This document shows positions 40,242 through 49,533 of a stretch of DNA of 64,000 nucleotides, piece after piece. Position numbers and translations under genes: made by a program. Origin of the DNA: DASUPK01 sp046732465 (GTDB lineage Bacteria > Actinomycetota > Thermoleophilia > Solirubrobacterales > 70-9); the NCBI GenBank assembly GCA_046732465.1, contig JBKPND010000011.1:14965-78964 (forward strand), read 5' to 3'. The number at the start of each line of letters is the position of its first letter. The first letter of the stretch is position 1. The notes beneath the pieces are model-generated. The model worked only from the letters and a program-made list of their open reading frames with translations, searched no databases and was not told the origin of the DNA.

Positions 40242-41732
40242 ATGTTCGCGCTCGCCCGCACCTTCGCCCTGGTCGGCGTCGACGCCGAGCCGGTCTACGT
40301 GGAGGTCGACATCGGCGCCGGCCTGCCCTCGTTCACGATCGTGGGCCTCCCCGACGCCGCGGTTCGGGAGTCGCGCGAGCGGGTGCGCTCGGCTCTGAAG
40401 AATTCCGGGTTCAGGTATCCCGATCACCGGATCACCGTGAACCTCGCTCCGGCCGACGTCCGGAAGGCGGGTCCGGGCTTCGACCTGGCGATCGCGGCCG
40501 CGATCCTGGCGGCGACGGGCCAACTGCCGCGGGCCGTCGTCGACAACTACGCGATGGCCGGGGAGCTCGCCCTCGACGGCGGGATCCGGCCGGCTCCCGG
40601 GGCCCTGGCGATGGCCGAGGGGGCCAGGGGCTGGGGGCTGCGCGGCGTCGCGGTGTCGCCTGGCGACACCAGCCAGGCCGCCCTCATCGAGGGCATCGAG
40701 GTGATGCCGGTCGAGTACGTCGCGCAGCTCAGCGAGCTGGCCGAGGGAGGGATCGAGCCTGTGCCGCGGACCGAGCCGCCGGCCGAGCCCGACCGGGACC
40801 TCCCCGATCTCGCCGACCTGCGCGGCCACCCGGTTCTTCGCCGCTGCCTCGAGATCGCCGCGGCCGGCGCCCACAGCATGCTGCTGGTCGGACCACCGGG
40901 TGGAGGCAAGACGCTCGCGCTGCAGCGGCTGCCCTCGCTGCTGCCTCCATTGAGCGCGAACGAGGTGGTCGAGGTGGCCCGGATCGCGGGGGTCTGTGGC
41001 GAGAACGGCGGGCCGCGCGTTCACCGGCCCTTCAGGGCGCCGCACCACACCGTCTCGGGTCGGGCCCTGGTCGGGGGCGGCGCGCCGCCCAGACCGGGAG
41101 AGGTGACCCGTGCGCACCGGGGAGTGCTCTTCCTCGATGAGCTCGGCGAGTTTCGCCGCGACGCGCTCGAGGCGCTGCGGGTGCCGCTCGAGGAGGGCGC
41201 GGTCACCGTCGCGAGGACGACCGGGACCGTGTCGCTGCCGTGCCGCTTCATGCTCGTGGCCGCGTCAAATCCCTGTCCCTGCGGCAACGGTCCCGAGTCG
41301 GGAGAGTGCGAATGCCACCCGGGCGCGGTGACCCGCTACCTCGCGAAGCTGAGCGGCGCGCTGGCCGACCGGATCGACATCACGCACAGGGTCGAGCCGC
41401 CTCCGGCCGAGGAGCTCATGGACGAGGACGTCGAGGATTCCGCGACGGTCAGGGCGAGGGTTGCCCGCGCCCGTGCCGTTCAGGAGGAGCGCCTCGGTCC
41501 GGGTCGGGCCAACGCGGAGATGACGCCGGCAGAGGTGAGGCGCCACTGCGAGCTCGATCCTGAAGGGCAGCGGACGCTCGAGGACGCGCACCGAAAGCTC
41601 GGGTTGAGCGCGCGCGGCTGGGATCGATGCCTGCGGCTGGCCCGGACGATCGCCGATCTCGCCGGCGAAGCCCGCATCGCTCCGGACCACGTCGGCGAGG
41701 CGATCGACCGTCGACGACGGCCTGACCCGTGA
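40242..41732 (+). CDS. comM: ComM/YifB family AAA+ ATPase (Mg-chelatase-like)
   Basis: 496 residues. N-terminal Lon-like domain ('FTIVGLPDAAVRESRERVRSAL'), AAA+ core with Walker A 'LLVGPPGGGKTLAL', Walker B 'VLFLDELGEFRR' and 'ASNPCPCGNG' Cys cluster, and C-terminal helical lid. ComM is a hexameric helicase that extends branch migration during natural transformation. Overlaps dprA by 4 nt (GTGA); the pair suggests capacity for DNA uptake or recombination. Confidence 0.94.
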   Translation: MFALARTFALVGVDAEPVYVEVDIGAGLPSFTIVGLPDAAVRESRERVRSALKNSGFRYPDHRITVNLAPADVRKAGPGFDLAIAAAILAATGQLPRAVVDNYAMAGELALDGGIRPAPGALAMAEGARGWGLRGVAVSPGDTSQAALIEGIEVMPVEYVAQLSELAEGGIEPVPRTEPPAEPDRDLPDLADLRGHPVLRRCLEIAAAGAHSMLLVGPPGGGKTLALQRLPSLLPPLSANEVVEVARIAGVCGENGGPRVHRPFRAPHHTVSGRALVGGGAPPRPGEVTRAHRGVLFLDELGEFRRDALEALRVPLEEGAVTVARTTGTVSLPCRFMLVAASNPCPCGNGPESGECECHPGAVTRYLAKLSGALADRIDITHRVEPPPAEELMDEDVEDSATVRARVARARAVQEERLGPGRANAEMTPAEVRRHCELDPEGQRTLEDAHRKLGLSARGWDRCLRLARTIADLAGEARIAPDHVGEAIDRRRRPDP

Positions 41733-42868
41733 GCGCGGCTGCCCGGCCGCACGCCTGCGGCGAGTGCCTCCGGCGCGCCTGGCTGGTGGCCTCGCTCGCC
41801 GGGCACATCGACAGGGCGGTCGACAGGGCGGCGGGGAACCGCGCCAGCGAGCTGCTGGCGCTCTCGAACGAGCAGCTGGCCACGACGATGGCTCGCTCCG
41901 AGGCGGGCTCGTTCCTACAGCGGGCGAGGGAGCGTGATCCCGTGCACATGCTTGCCGCCGTGTCGGGATCGGGGGCCTGGGCCTGCTGCCGGCACGACGA
42001 GATCTACCCGGAGCCGCTGCACGACCTCGGTGACGCGCCGGCCGTCATCTTCGGCCGAGGTAGCGCGGCGATCCTTCCCGAGATGAGCCGCGACGGCACG
42101 GTGACGATCGTCGGATCTCGCCGTCCCAGCCGCTACGGCCGGGAGCTCGCCACGGAGCTGGGCGCCGAGCTCGCGGCGGCCGGGTTCGCGGTGGTGAGCG
42201 GGATGGCCCTGGGAATCGACTCGGCGGCCCAGGCCGGTGCGCTGCGGGCCGGCGGCCTGACGATCGCGGTGCTCGGCTGCGGCGTCGACCTGGCGTACCC
42301 ACCCCGAAGCGCGAAGCTCTATGCGGAGATCGTCGAGCGCGGCCTGGTGCTCGGCGAGCTCCCGCCGGGCACCGAGCCGCGACGCTGGACCTTCCCGGCG
42401 CGAAACCGGATCATGGCCGCCCTCGGCGGCATGACCGTGGTCGTCGAGGCTCGCGAGCGCTCGGGCTCGCTGATCACCGCCGAGATGGCCCAGGACCTGA
42501 ACCGCGACGTCGGCGCCGTCCCTGGCCTGGTCGGGAGCTCTCCCGCCGCGGGCACGAACGGCCTGATCCGTGAGGGGGCCCACCTGATCCGGGGGGCGCA
42601 GGACGTGCTCGACGCGCTGGTCGGGCCCGGCGTTCCGAGGCGGTCGCCGCCCACGGTCTCGGGCCCACGGCTGGAGCCCGAGCTGGCGGAGGTGCTCGAT
42701 CTGGTCGAGCGCGGGGCGGGCACCTCGGACGCCCTGGCGAGGGGCTCGAGCCTCGAGCCGGGGCCGCTGGCGACCGCGCTGGTGCGCCTCGAGCTCTCGG
42801 GCTACGTGCGCTGCAATGCCGAGGGCCGTTACGAGCGCACCTCGCTGGCAGCGCCCGAGCCCGCCTAG
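41729..42868 (+). CDS. dprA: DNA processing protein DprA
   Basis: 379 residues from GTG overlapping the comM stop. Loads RecA on single-stranded DNA that enters during transformation. Rossmann-like core: 'VTIVGSRRPSRYGRELATELG', 'VSGMALGIDSAAQAGAL', 'TIAVLGCGVDLAYPP' and 'FPARNRIMAALG'. C-terminal winged helix about 310-379. N-terminal region has a Cys pair 'ACGEC' and helices of unknown role. Confidence 0.94.
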   Translation: MSAAARPHACGECLRRAWLVASLAGHIDRAVDRAAGNRASELLALSNEQLATTMARSEAGSFLQRARERDPVHMLAAVSGSGAWACCRHDEIYPEPLHDLGDAPAVIFGRGSAAILPEMSRDGTVTIVGSRRPSRYGRELATELGAELAAAGFAVVSGMALGIDSAAQAGALRAGGLTIAVLGCGVDLAYPPRSAKLYAEIVERGLVLGELPPGTEPRRWTFPARNRIMAALGGMTVVVEARERSGSLITAEMAQDLNRDVGAVPGLVGSSPAAGTNGLIREGAHLIRGAQDVLDALVGPGVPRRSPPTVSGPRLEPELAEVLDLVERGAGTSDALARGSSLEPGPLATALVRLELSGYVRCNAEGRYERTSLAAPEPA

Positions 42869-42885
42869 GGAGTGCCGCGGGCATC

Positions 42886-42891
42886 TAGCCT
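42886..42891 (+). promoter_or_regulatory. Putative -10 box (TAGCCT) of thiD
   Basis: TAGCCT ends 9 nt before GTG 42901. Confidence 0.35.
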
Positions 42892-42900
42892 TGTTCGCCC

Positions 42901-43722
42901 GTGACAGATGAGCGAACCACCCCCGTCGCGATGACGATCGCGACCTCCGATTCCGGCGGAGGCGCCGGGATCCAGGCGGACCTAAAGGCGTTCGCCCGCT
43001 GCGGCGTGCACGGGACCTCGGCGATCGTCGCGCTGACCGCCCAGAACACCCACGAGGTCGTCTCGGTCGAGACCCTGCCCCGGCAGTTCATCCTCGATCA
43101 GGTCCGCGCCGTAGTTCAGGACATGGGCGTCGATGCGGTCAAGATCGGGATGCTGTTCGACGAGCCGACGATCGAGGCTGTTGCCGAGGCGCTCGAGATG
43201 GTCGGCGACGCCCCGATCGTGGTCGATCCGGTGATGGTCGCGGAGAGCGGGGCGGTTCTCCTGAAGCCGGAGGCGAAGCGGACGCTGATCGAGCGGGTCC
43301 TTCCGCGCGCCGCGGTGGTGACGCCGAACCTCGCCGAGGCCCGTGAGCTCACCGAGTTGGGTGTGGATGCCACGCCGGAGGAGCTCGCCCGGGGGCTGGT
43401 CGATCTCGGACCGGACGCTGCTGTCGTCACGGGCGGTCACACCGAGGACGGCGCGGATCGCTTCTTCGACGGCGAGAGCCTCGAGCTGATCGAGGGACCG
43501 CGGCATTCGGCCGGTGCCTCACACGGCTCCGGCTGCACCCATTCATCGGCGCTGGCCGCGCGGCTCGCCCTGGGTGACACGCCACTCGAGGCGGCCCGCG
43601 CGGCCCGGGAGATCGCCTCCGAGGCGGTGGCCAACGGCCTGCGCGATCTCGGCTCGGGAGCGGGTCCGGTCGACGCGCTCGGAACGGTCAAGCCCGCTCC
43701 GGAACGAACCCGGCAGGCATAA
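42901..43722 (+). CDS. thiD: Hydroxymethylpyrimidine/phosphomethylpyrimidine kinase
   Basis: Two successive phosphorylations of the thiamine pyrimidine. 273 residues from GTG. Ribokinase-like motifs 'SDSGGGAGIQADLKAFARCG', 'VDPVMVAESGAVLL' and anion hole 'GASHGSGCTHSSALAARLALG' are typical. No other thiamine gene or TPP riboswitch is adjacent (the gap before it is 32 nt). Confidence 0.94.
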   Translation: MTDERTTPVAMTIATSDSGGGAGIQADLKAFARCGVHGTSAIVALTAQNTHEVVSVETLPRQFILDQVRAVVQDMGVDAVKIGMLFDEPTIEAVAEALEMVGDAPIVVDPVMVAESGAVLLKPEAKRTLIERVLPRAAVVTPNLAEARELTELGVDATPEELARGLVDLGPDAAVVTGGHTEDGADRFFDGESLELIEGPRHSAGASHGSGCTHSSALAARLALGDTPLEAARAAREIASEAVANGLRDLGSGAGPVDALGTVKPAPERTRQA

Positions 43723-43723
43723 T
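43718..43723 (+). promoter_or_regulatory. Putative -10 box (CATAAT) of small gene pair
   Basis: CATAAT overlaps the thiD stop and ends 6 nt before ATG 43730. Confidence 0.35.
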
Positions 43724-43729
43724 CGAGGA

Positions 43730-43975
43730 ATGAAGCTGCTTCGCATGACTCCGGGGAAGGGCGATGTGCTGCTGGCCGAGGGCGATCCCGAGGTGGCCGA
43801 GGACGAGGAGCGCCTGGTCGACGAGTTCCGTCGCCAGCTCGACCTGGGCATGTGGGCCGCGGTGCCGCACGAGGGGCCGGGCGGCAGGCGCGAGGCGACC
43901 ATGGTCCGCGACTTCTCGGAGATCCCCGAGGGTGCGCAGCGGGTGATCTTCTTCCCCCAGGCGGCCGGCGGCTGA
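43730..43975 (+). CDS. Small acidic protein of unknown function
   Basis: 81 residues, not recognised. Regular helix-like 'EDEERLVDEFRRQLDLGMWAAV' in the middle and 'EIPEGAQRVIFFPQAAGG' at the end. No membrane segment, signal or Cys. Begins after the thiD stop and its TGA overlaps the ATG of the next gene (TGATG), so the two are translationally coupled and may form one complex. Conserved-looking codon use supports a real gene. Confidence 0.6.
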   Translation: MKLLRMTPGKGDVLLAEGDPEVAEDEERLVDEFRRQLDLGMWAAVPHEGPGGRREATMVRDFSEIPEGAQRVIFFPQAAGG

Positions 43976-44397
43976 TGGCCACCGGATACGCCAGGGATCC
44001 GGCGCGCGAGCGCCGGGCTGAGGAGCGGGCGCGCGAGCTGCTGCGCTCGACCGCGGGCGACGAGGCGCTCGAAATGTACGAGCGGTTGGGCTTCCTCTCG
44101 ATCGAGCACGAGGGCGGCGAATACGGGTACCTGATCTATCCGCAGCGGCCGATCGTCGGCTACGACGCCCGCAGCGGGGAGCTGCTCTCCGAGTACTGCG
44201 TCCGCTTCCGCGAGGGCCCCGATCCCGAGACGGGGGAGAGGCTGCCCGACGCCGACGACGTGCTCGCCAAGTGGCTCGCCCTTCGCATGGACGAGGAGCA
44301 CACGCTTCGGACCGCCAACGTGCATCCGCTCGGGCGCCAGCTCGATCCCGCGATGGTGCGCCGTGACCTCATGGCTCTCAGGCAATGGCAGACGTAA
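43975..44397 (+). CDS. Conserved-looking protein of unknown function
   Basis: 140 residues from ATG overlapping the previous stop. Not recognised. N-terminal helical Arg/Glu-rich part 'ARERRAEERARELL', then a mixed region 'GYLIYPQRPIVGYDARSGELLSEYCVRFREG' that reads as a small alpha/beta domain, ending with 'ALRQWQT'. A cytoplasmic protein without signal or membrane segment. Overlaps ilvD by 13 nt. The pair with the preceding gene is probably one functional unit, but I cannot assign a role. Confidence 0.65.
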   Translation: MATGYARDPARERRAEERARELLRSTAGDEALEMYERLGFLSIEHEGGEYGYLIYPQRPIVGYDARSGELLSEYCVRFREGPDPETGERLPDADDVLAKWLALRMDEEHTLRTANVHPLGRQLDPAMVRRDLMALRQWQT

Positions 44398-46070
44398 CGA
44401 CCAACGGCATGAGGACGCGATCCAGCGTCGTCTTCGACGGCCCCGATCGCGCCTTCGCGCGCGCCTACATGAAGGGGATCGGGTTCGGCGACGACGACCT
44501 GCGCCGGCCCACGGTCGGGATCGCCAACACCTGGATCGAGGCGATGCCCTGCAACTTCCACCTCCGCGGCCTCGCCGAGCACGTCAAGGAGGGCGTCCGC
44601 GCGGCTGGCGGGACGCCGCTCGAGTTCAACTCGATCGCGATCTCGGACGGGATCACGATGGGGACGGAGGGGATGAAGACCTCGCTGGTCAGCCGCGAGG
44701 TGATCGCCGACTCGATCGAGCTCACGGCCCGCGGCTACCAGTTCGACGCCGTGATCGCCCTCTCGGGCTGCGACAAGACGATCCCCGGCTGTGTGATGGC
44801 GCTGACCCGCCTCGACATCCCGTCGCTGATGCTCTACGGCGGCTCGATCCTGCCGGGCCGCTGGCGCGGCGAGGACGTGACCATCCAGGACGTCTTCGAG
44901 GCGATCGGCAAGCACGCCACGGGTGAGATGTCCGACGACGACCTCTATGAGCTCGAGGGCTGCGCCAGCCCCGGCGCCGGTGCCTGCGGCGCGCAGTTCA
45001 CGGCCAACACGATGGCCTCGGCGTTCGAGGTGATGGGGATCACCCCGATGGGCTCCGGGATGGTGCCGGCGGTCGCCGGCGCGCGCGAGCAGGTCGCTCG
45101 TCAGGTCGGCGAGCTGGCCATGAAGGTCCTCGCCGAGGATCTCCGCCCGAGCCAGATCATCACCAAGGACTCGATCGAGAACGCGATCGCGACGGTCGCG
45201 ATGTCCGGAGGCTCCACCAATGGAGTGCTCCACCTGCTCGCGGTCGCCAACGAGGCTGGCATCGAGCTCACCATCGACGACTTCGACCGGATCTCGGAGA
45301 GGACGCCGCTGCTCGGCGACCTGAAGCCCGGCGGCCGGTTCGTCGCCAAGGACCTCTACGAGGCCGGCGGCGTGGGCGTCCTGGCCAAGCGCCTGGACGA
45401 GGCCGGGGTGCTGCATCGCGACGCGATCACGGTCACAGGCAGGACGATCGGCGAGGAGGCAGACGCGACCCAGGAGACCCCAGGGCAGGAGGTCGTGCGC
45501 CCACTCTCGGATCCGCTCAAGCCCACCGGTGGCCTGGTGATCCTCCGCGGCAACCTCGCTCCGGAGGGCTGCGTGGTCAAGGTCGCCGGCGAGGAGCGCC
45601 GCAAGCACACCGGTCCCGCACGGGTCTTCGGCTCAGAGGAGGAGTGCTTCGCGGTCGTCGAGCAGCAGGGCATCAAGCCCGGTGACGTGGTTGTCATCCG
45701 CAACGAGGGGCCCTCGGGCGGCCCGGGCATGCGCGAGATGCTCCAGGTGACGGCCGCGCTGGTCGGCGAGGGCATCGGCGACCAGGTCGCGCTGCTCACG
45801 GACGGCCGCTTCTCGGGCGCCACCCACGGGCTGATGGCCGGTCACGTCGCACCCGAGGCGATTCGGGGCGGCCCGATCGCGGCGGTCCATGACGGCGACG
45901 AGATCACGATCGACATCGACGCGCGCCGGCTCGACGTCGACCTCTCCGACGAGGAGATCGCCAGGCGGGTGGAGGTCTATGAGCCGCCCGAGCCCCGCTA
46001 CAAGCGCGGCGTGATGGCGAAGTATGCGGCCTCGGTGTCGAGCGCCTCAGAGGGCGCCGTCACCAGCTAG
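44385..46070 (+). CDS. ilvD: Dihydroxy-acid dehydratase
   Basis: Iron-sulfur enzyme in valine, isoleucine and leucine synthesis. 561 residues. Cluster Cys in 'MPCNFH', 'GCDKTIPGCVMAL' and 'GAGACGAQFTANTMAS'; 'TDGRFSGATHGLMAGHVAPEA' near the C-terminus binds substrate/Mg. Length normal. No other ilv gene is in the window. Overlaps the preceding gene by 13 nt. Confidence 0.96.
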   Translation: MADVTTNGMRTRSSVVFDGPDRAFARAYMKGIGFGDDDLRRPTVGIANTWIEAMPCNFHLRGLAEHVKEGVRAAGGTPLEFNSIAISDGITMGTEGMKTSLVSREVIADSIELTARGYQFDAVIALSGCDKTIPGCVMALTRLDIPSLMLYGGSILPGRWRGEDVTIQDVFEAIGKHATGEMSDDDLYELEGCASPGAGACGAQFTANTMASAFEVMGITPMGSGMVPAVAGAREQVARQVGELAMKVLAEDLRPSQIITKDSIENAIATVAMSGGSTNGVLHLLAVANEAGIELTIDDFDRISERTPLLGDLKPGGRFVAKDLYEAGGVGVLAKRLDEAGVLHRDAITVTGRTIGEEADATQETPGQEVVRPLSDPLKPTGGLVILRGNLAPEGCVVKVAGEERRKHTGPARVFGSEEECFAVVEQQGIKPGDVVVIRNEGPSGGPGMREMLQVTAALVGEGIGDQVALLTDGRFSGATHGLMAGHVAPEAIRGGPIAAVHDGDEITIDIDARRLDVDLSDEEIARRVEVYEPPEPRYKRGVMAKYAASVSSASEGAVTS

Positions 46071-46092
46071 CCGGACCTGCCGCCGAACGCAC

Positions 46093-46437
46093 TCAGTCGT
46101 CGACGCGGAAGTCGATGACCTGCTCGACTGGAAGGGGCGGCTGCGAGACGTCACGTCCGTGGACTCCCTGCATCTGCTCTACGAACCACCGACTGATTTC
46201 GGTGTCGGAGGAGACGAAGCGCCGGTGGGCATCCGGATCATTCGCCTCGACGTAGATGATGGCGAGGGTGCCGCCATCCGGCTGCTGCTGATGCCAGACC
46301 GCTTGGCGCGTGACTCCCGCGTCCTTCAGCGCAGCCACATATTCATCCCGGCGAGCGCTCGCCAGCTGGTCCCTCGTTTCGCGGTCAAAGTCCTCCTTCC
46401 CGTGCATGACGGGAATGGCAAACACGATCTCGGTCAT
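46093..46437 (-). CDS. DUF6176-like small protein
   Basis: 114 residues from ATG 46437, with GGAAGGAAG upstream. 'MTEIVFAIPVMHGKEDFDRE' then 'QLASARRDEYVAALKDAGVTRQAVWHQQ' and 'RWFVEQMQGVHGRDVSQPP' follow the pattern of DUF6176, a ferredoxin-like alpha/beta fold often seen near hydrolases and dimeric barrel proteins. Function unknown. Lies 17 nt downstream of the alpha/beta hydrolase gene on the same strand, probably one operon. Confidence 0.7.
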   Translation of the reverse strand: MTEIVFAIPVMHGKEDFDRETRDQLASARRDEYVAALKDAGVTRQAVWHQQQPDGGTLAIIYVEANDPDAHRRFVSSDTEISRWFVEQMQGVHGRDVSQPPLPVEQVIDFRVDD

Positions 46438-46454
46438 AGCGGTCTTCCTTCCGT

Positions 46455-47468
46455 CTAAGTCAGCACGCCCTCGCGGGCGAGGAACCTCTCGACGGTGCGG
46501 TTGAAGCGCACCGGTCGCTCCATCTGCGGGACGTGCCCGCACTCGTCGAAGATCACCAGCTCGGCGTTCTCCCCGATCCGCTTCCTGTAGGAGAAGGCGG
46601 CGGGAACCGGGACGACGTGGTCGTTGCGGCCCCAGACGATCAAGGTCGGAACACCGATCTCCTCCAACCGGTCGCGGATGTCGTAGCCGACCAGGGTCCT
46701 GATCGAATCGACGAAGCCCGGGCTCTCGAAGGCGGGGACCACGTTCTCCCAGAGCAGCTCCCGCCGTAGGTGCTTCGGGTCGTGGAACACCCCTCGGAAG
46801 GCGCGGTCTCGGATCTTCGGCCGGCGGATCGCCGACAGCTCGAACCGCAGGATCAGCGGGGCCGTCGCCCGGCCGACCCTCGCCAGCATCTCCGCGGGCT
46901 CGCGGCGCGCCCGGGCCCAGGTGATGCCGGCAGCCGAGACGAGCGTCAGGTCATCGACGCGCTCGGGATCGGTGATCGCGACCTCGCTGGCGATGAACCC
47001 GCCCATCGAGTTGCCGACCAGTGAGCAGTCATCGATACCCAGGCGCTCACAGAAATCGCGGAGGAATCGGCCGTAGGCGGGAATCGAGATCTCCCAGGGC
47101 GGCATCGGGCTGGACCCGAAGCCGGGCAGATCGAGGGCGACCACGCGGTGCGTCTGGGCGAAGTAAGGAATGTTCTCGAGCCAGTTCTGCCAACAGCCCC
47201 CGAGACCATGGACGAAGAGGAGGGCTGGTCCCTCGCCCATCTCGGCGTAGTTCACGTTCGCGCCCACCACGTCGATCTGCCGCAGGTGCTCGCGCCAGTC
47301 GATCTTCAGCCATTCGGGATCCGGGTTTCCGTACGGATCCGGCCCGTCGGCCGGGCTCGGAGGCGGCAGCTCGACGCGCCCGGTCGCGACCCGCACCGCA
47401 AAGGCGGTGTCCGAGGCGATCCGGCGGAGCTCCTCGCGGACGGCTCGATCCGCGGTCGTGCTGCTCAC
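46455..47468 (-). CDS. Alpha/beta hydrolase
   Basis: 337 residues from GTG. Oxyanion-hole 'LFVHGLGGCWQNW', nucleophile elbow 'GNSMGGFIASEVA', Asp in 'VWGRNDHVVPVP' and His in 'ECGHVPQMERP' complete the triad. A 75-residue N-terminal region precedes the hydrolase fold and includes 'PDPYGNPDPEWLKIDWREHLRQ', seen in lipase-like actinobacterial hydrolases. Substrate unknown. Cotranscribed with the DUF6176-like gene. Confidence 0.88.
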   Translation of the reverse strand: MSSTTADRAVREELRRIASDTAFAVRVATGRVELPPPSPADGPDPYGNPDPEWLKIDWREHLRQIDVVGANVNYAEMGEGPALLFVHGLGGCWQNWLENIPYFAQTHRVVALDLPGFGSSPMPPWEISIPAYGRFLRDFCERLGIDDCSLVGNSMGGFIASEVAITDPERVDDLTLVSAAGITWARARREPAEMLARVGRATAPLILRFELSAIRRPKIRDRAFRGVFHDPKHLRRELLWENVVPAFESPGFVDSIRTLVGYDIRDRLEEIGVPTLIVWGRNDHVVPVPAAFSYRKRIGENAELVIFDECGHVPQMERPVRFNRTVERFLAREGVLT

Positions 47469-47547
47469 GCGCGAAACGTACCGATTCGATCCGGTTCGTA
47501 CCGCAGGCCATGCGGGCGGCGGGGTGGCAAGGAATTCCTCAGGCGGA

Positions 47548-48261
47548 TCAGGCGTAGCCCATCCGCTCGAGGATCGGTATCTCGCGGATCTGGGGCGGCT
47601 GCAGGTGGTCCCAGAGGATCCCGCGCGGGCGCTGGTACTGGCGCTCGACCTCGATCACGGAGCGCGGGGTGGCGACCAGGTCCACCGGCAGGTCGTGGGC
47701 GGTCATCTGCAGGTGCTCCCGCACGATCTGGATGGGGTGCAGGGTGGTCGCGACGATCGTGTGGTCGTCGATCTTGCCGGCCTCGATCAGCAGCCCGTAC
47801 TCGAGATCGGAGAAGCCGCCGCCCTTGCCCACCCGCGCGCCGCTCAGGTTGACGGCCACCGACCCGCAGAGCACGAAGTCGAGCTCGGGGAGGTCCTCGT
47901 CCGCCACGACGCGGCCGTGCCGCATCGCCCCCTTGATCGTCGCCGCCTCGCGCAGCTGCTTCGCCGAGAGCTTCCGCGGTTCGAGCAGCCGAAACGGATG
48001 GACGTCGCGTAGGCGGGGCACCGCCATGATCAGGGTCTTGCCCTGCTCGAGCGCGATTCGCCTGACGTGTGTCTGAGGGGAATCCGGGTTGACCTTGAGC
48101 ACCTGGGCCCGCTTCCAGACCCGGTGCGCGGCGAGCTTCTCCGCCGCCAGCTTGGCGCCCGCGAAGTTCGGGATCCTTCCCTCGGCGCCCGGAAAGCGGG
48201 AGACGCCCTCGCGGTCCATCGCCTTCCAGACGTCCCGGCGGACCTGGTCCTTGGTTCGCAT
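47548..48261 (-). CDS. 5-formyltetrahydrofolate cyclo-ligase family protein (MTHFSD-like)
   Basis: 237 residues. 'KDQVRRDVWKAMDREGVSRFPG' at the start and 'ARVGKGGGFSDLEYGLLIEAG' (the GKGGG loop that contacts phosphate of ATP) place it in the cyclo-ligase family, in the branch of methenyl-THF synthetase domain proteins rather than canonical YgfA. Longer than YgfA (about 190). Whether it still converts 5-formyl-THF is uncertain. Alone on its strand between the hydrolase and the L,D-transpeptidase. Confidence 0.8.
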   Translation of the reverse strand: MRTKDQVRRDVWKAMDREGVSRFPGAEGRIPNFAGAKLAAEKLAAHRVWKRAQVLKVNPDSPQTHVRRIALEQGKTLIMAVPRLRDVHPFRLLEPRKLSAKQLREAATIKGAMRHGRVVADEDLPELDFVLCGSVAVNLSGARVGKGGGFSDLEYGLLIEAGKIDDHTIVATTLHPIQIVREHLQMTAHDLPVDLVATPRSVIEVERQYQRPRGILWDHLQPPQIREIPILERMGYA

Positions 48262-48386
48262 CAGGTCCAGGCGGCGGTGGGCGACATGGCGTCGGGCATC
48301 CTAGAGCGCACCTGAAAATCCGGCCAATTGCCCCGCAAACGCGGTTGCGAAACTCGGACGGAGCAGGTGACGGGTGATCTGAAACG

Positions 48387-48392
48387 TAGAAT
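48387..48392 (+). promoter_or_regulatory. Putative -10 box (TAGAAT) of L,D-transpeptidase gene
   Basis: TAGAAT lies 36 nt before the GTG start, leaving a leader with Shine-Dalgarno-like GGAGGGG (48401-48407) that is too far from the start, and a nearer GAGAGGG. Confidence 0.35.
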
Positions 48393-48428
48393 TCAGCCGG
48401 AGGGGAAAGGCTGGAAGAGAGGGTTCGA

Positions 48429-49484
48429 GTGCGAGCGAGGCTGAACAGATCCCACAAGGTCGCGATCGCCCTGGTGGCGCTGGTCACCCTGGGCCTGCTC
48501 CTTGCCGTGGGAGTCTGGGCATACGACGATGCGCAGAAGGACCAGATCGCCCCCGGCGTCAAGATCGGCGGCGTGGACGTCGGTGGCCGGGACGCTGACT
48601 CCGCCCGCAAGATCATCAAGCGCGAGGTCGTCGCGCCTCTCAAGCAGCCCGTGGAGGTCACCTACGACGGCAAGAGCTACACGCTGAGCGCCGATCAGCT
48701 GCACGCGAAGGCGGACATCGACGGCATGGTCCAGGAGGCGATCGACCGCAGCCGGCAGGGCAACATCCTGGACCGGGTCTCGCGCTACGCGAGCGGCGGT
48801 GAGGTGAACGCAAACCTCGCGACGCGGGTCAGCTACGACAAGAAGGCCGTCAAGGACTTCGTCAACCAGCTCGCCGACCGGATCGACCAGGACGCGGTCG
48901 ACGCCACCGTCGTCCCCAATGGGTCGAGGCTGGCGAAGCGGGCCGGCGAGGCGGGCCGCGCCGTGGACAAGTCCGAGATGACCGATGCGATCAACGCCGC
49001 CGCGCAGTCGCCCGGGCGGGATCAGGCGGTACACGCCGTCGTCAAGACGACCAAGCCCGAGGTGACGACCAAGGACCTGCCCGCGGCCTACCCGCGCTAC
49101 ATCTACATCGACCGCGGCGGCTACACACTGCGTTTCTACGACCACCTGAAGCTGGTGAAGAGCTATCCGATCGCGGTCGGGCAGCAGGGCCTGGAGACGC
49201 CCGCCGGGCTCTACCACGCCCTGGACAAGCAGGTGAACCCGTCCTGGCACGTCCCCAACTCTGCCTGGGCAGGCAGCCTCGCCGGCCAGGTGATCCCGCC
49301 GGGACCGGCCGACCCGCTGAAGGCGCGCTGGATCGGCATCTTCGACGGCGCCGGCATTCATGGCACCGATGACATCGGCTCGCTCGGCTCCGCGGCCTCG
49401 CACGGCTGTGTCCGCATGTCGATCCCGGACGTGATCGATCTCTACGACCGCGTCGACGTCGGCGACCCGATCTACATCCAGTAG
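48429..49484 (+). CDS. L,D-transpeptidase with membrane anchor
   Basis: 351 residues. N-terminal anchor about 10-32, then a PG_binding_4 / VanW-type domain (about 40-205: 'APGVKIGGVDVGGRDADSARKI'), and a YkuD domain (about 222-351) with His311, His325 and catalytic Cys327 in 'ASHGCVRM'. Makes 3-3 peptidoglycan cross-links or attaches proteins outside the membrane. The GTG start is preceded by GAGAGGG. Next to xer and the sigma factor, a region linked to envelope and division in actinobacteria. Confidence 0.92.
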   Translation: MRARLNRSHKVAIALVALVTLGLLLAVGVWAYDDAQKDQIAPGVKIGGVDVGGRDADSARKIIKREVVAPLKQPVEVTYDGKSYTLSADQLHAKADIDGMVQEAIDRSRQGNILDRVSRYASGGEVNANLATRVSYDKKAVKDFVNQLADRIDQDAVDATVVPNGSRLAKRAGEAGRAVDKSEMTDAINAAAQSPGRDQAVHAVVKTTKPEVTTKDLPAAYPRYIYIDRGGYTLRFYDHLKLVKSYPIAVGQQGLETPAGLYHALDKQVNPSWHVPNSAWAGSLAGQVIPPGPADPLKARWIGIFDGAGIHGTDDIGSLGSAASHGCVRMSIPDVIDLYDRVDVGDPIYIQ

Positions 49485-49533
49485 CTGCCACCAGGGCCAA
49501 CGGCGCAGGGCTGCGGGCGGCCGCGGCGAAGTT

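Noticed and set aside
42869..42900. TPP riboswitch upstream of thiD
   Set aside because: Only 32 nt separate dprA and thiD.
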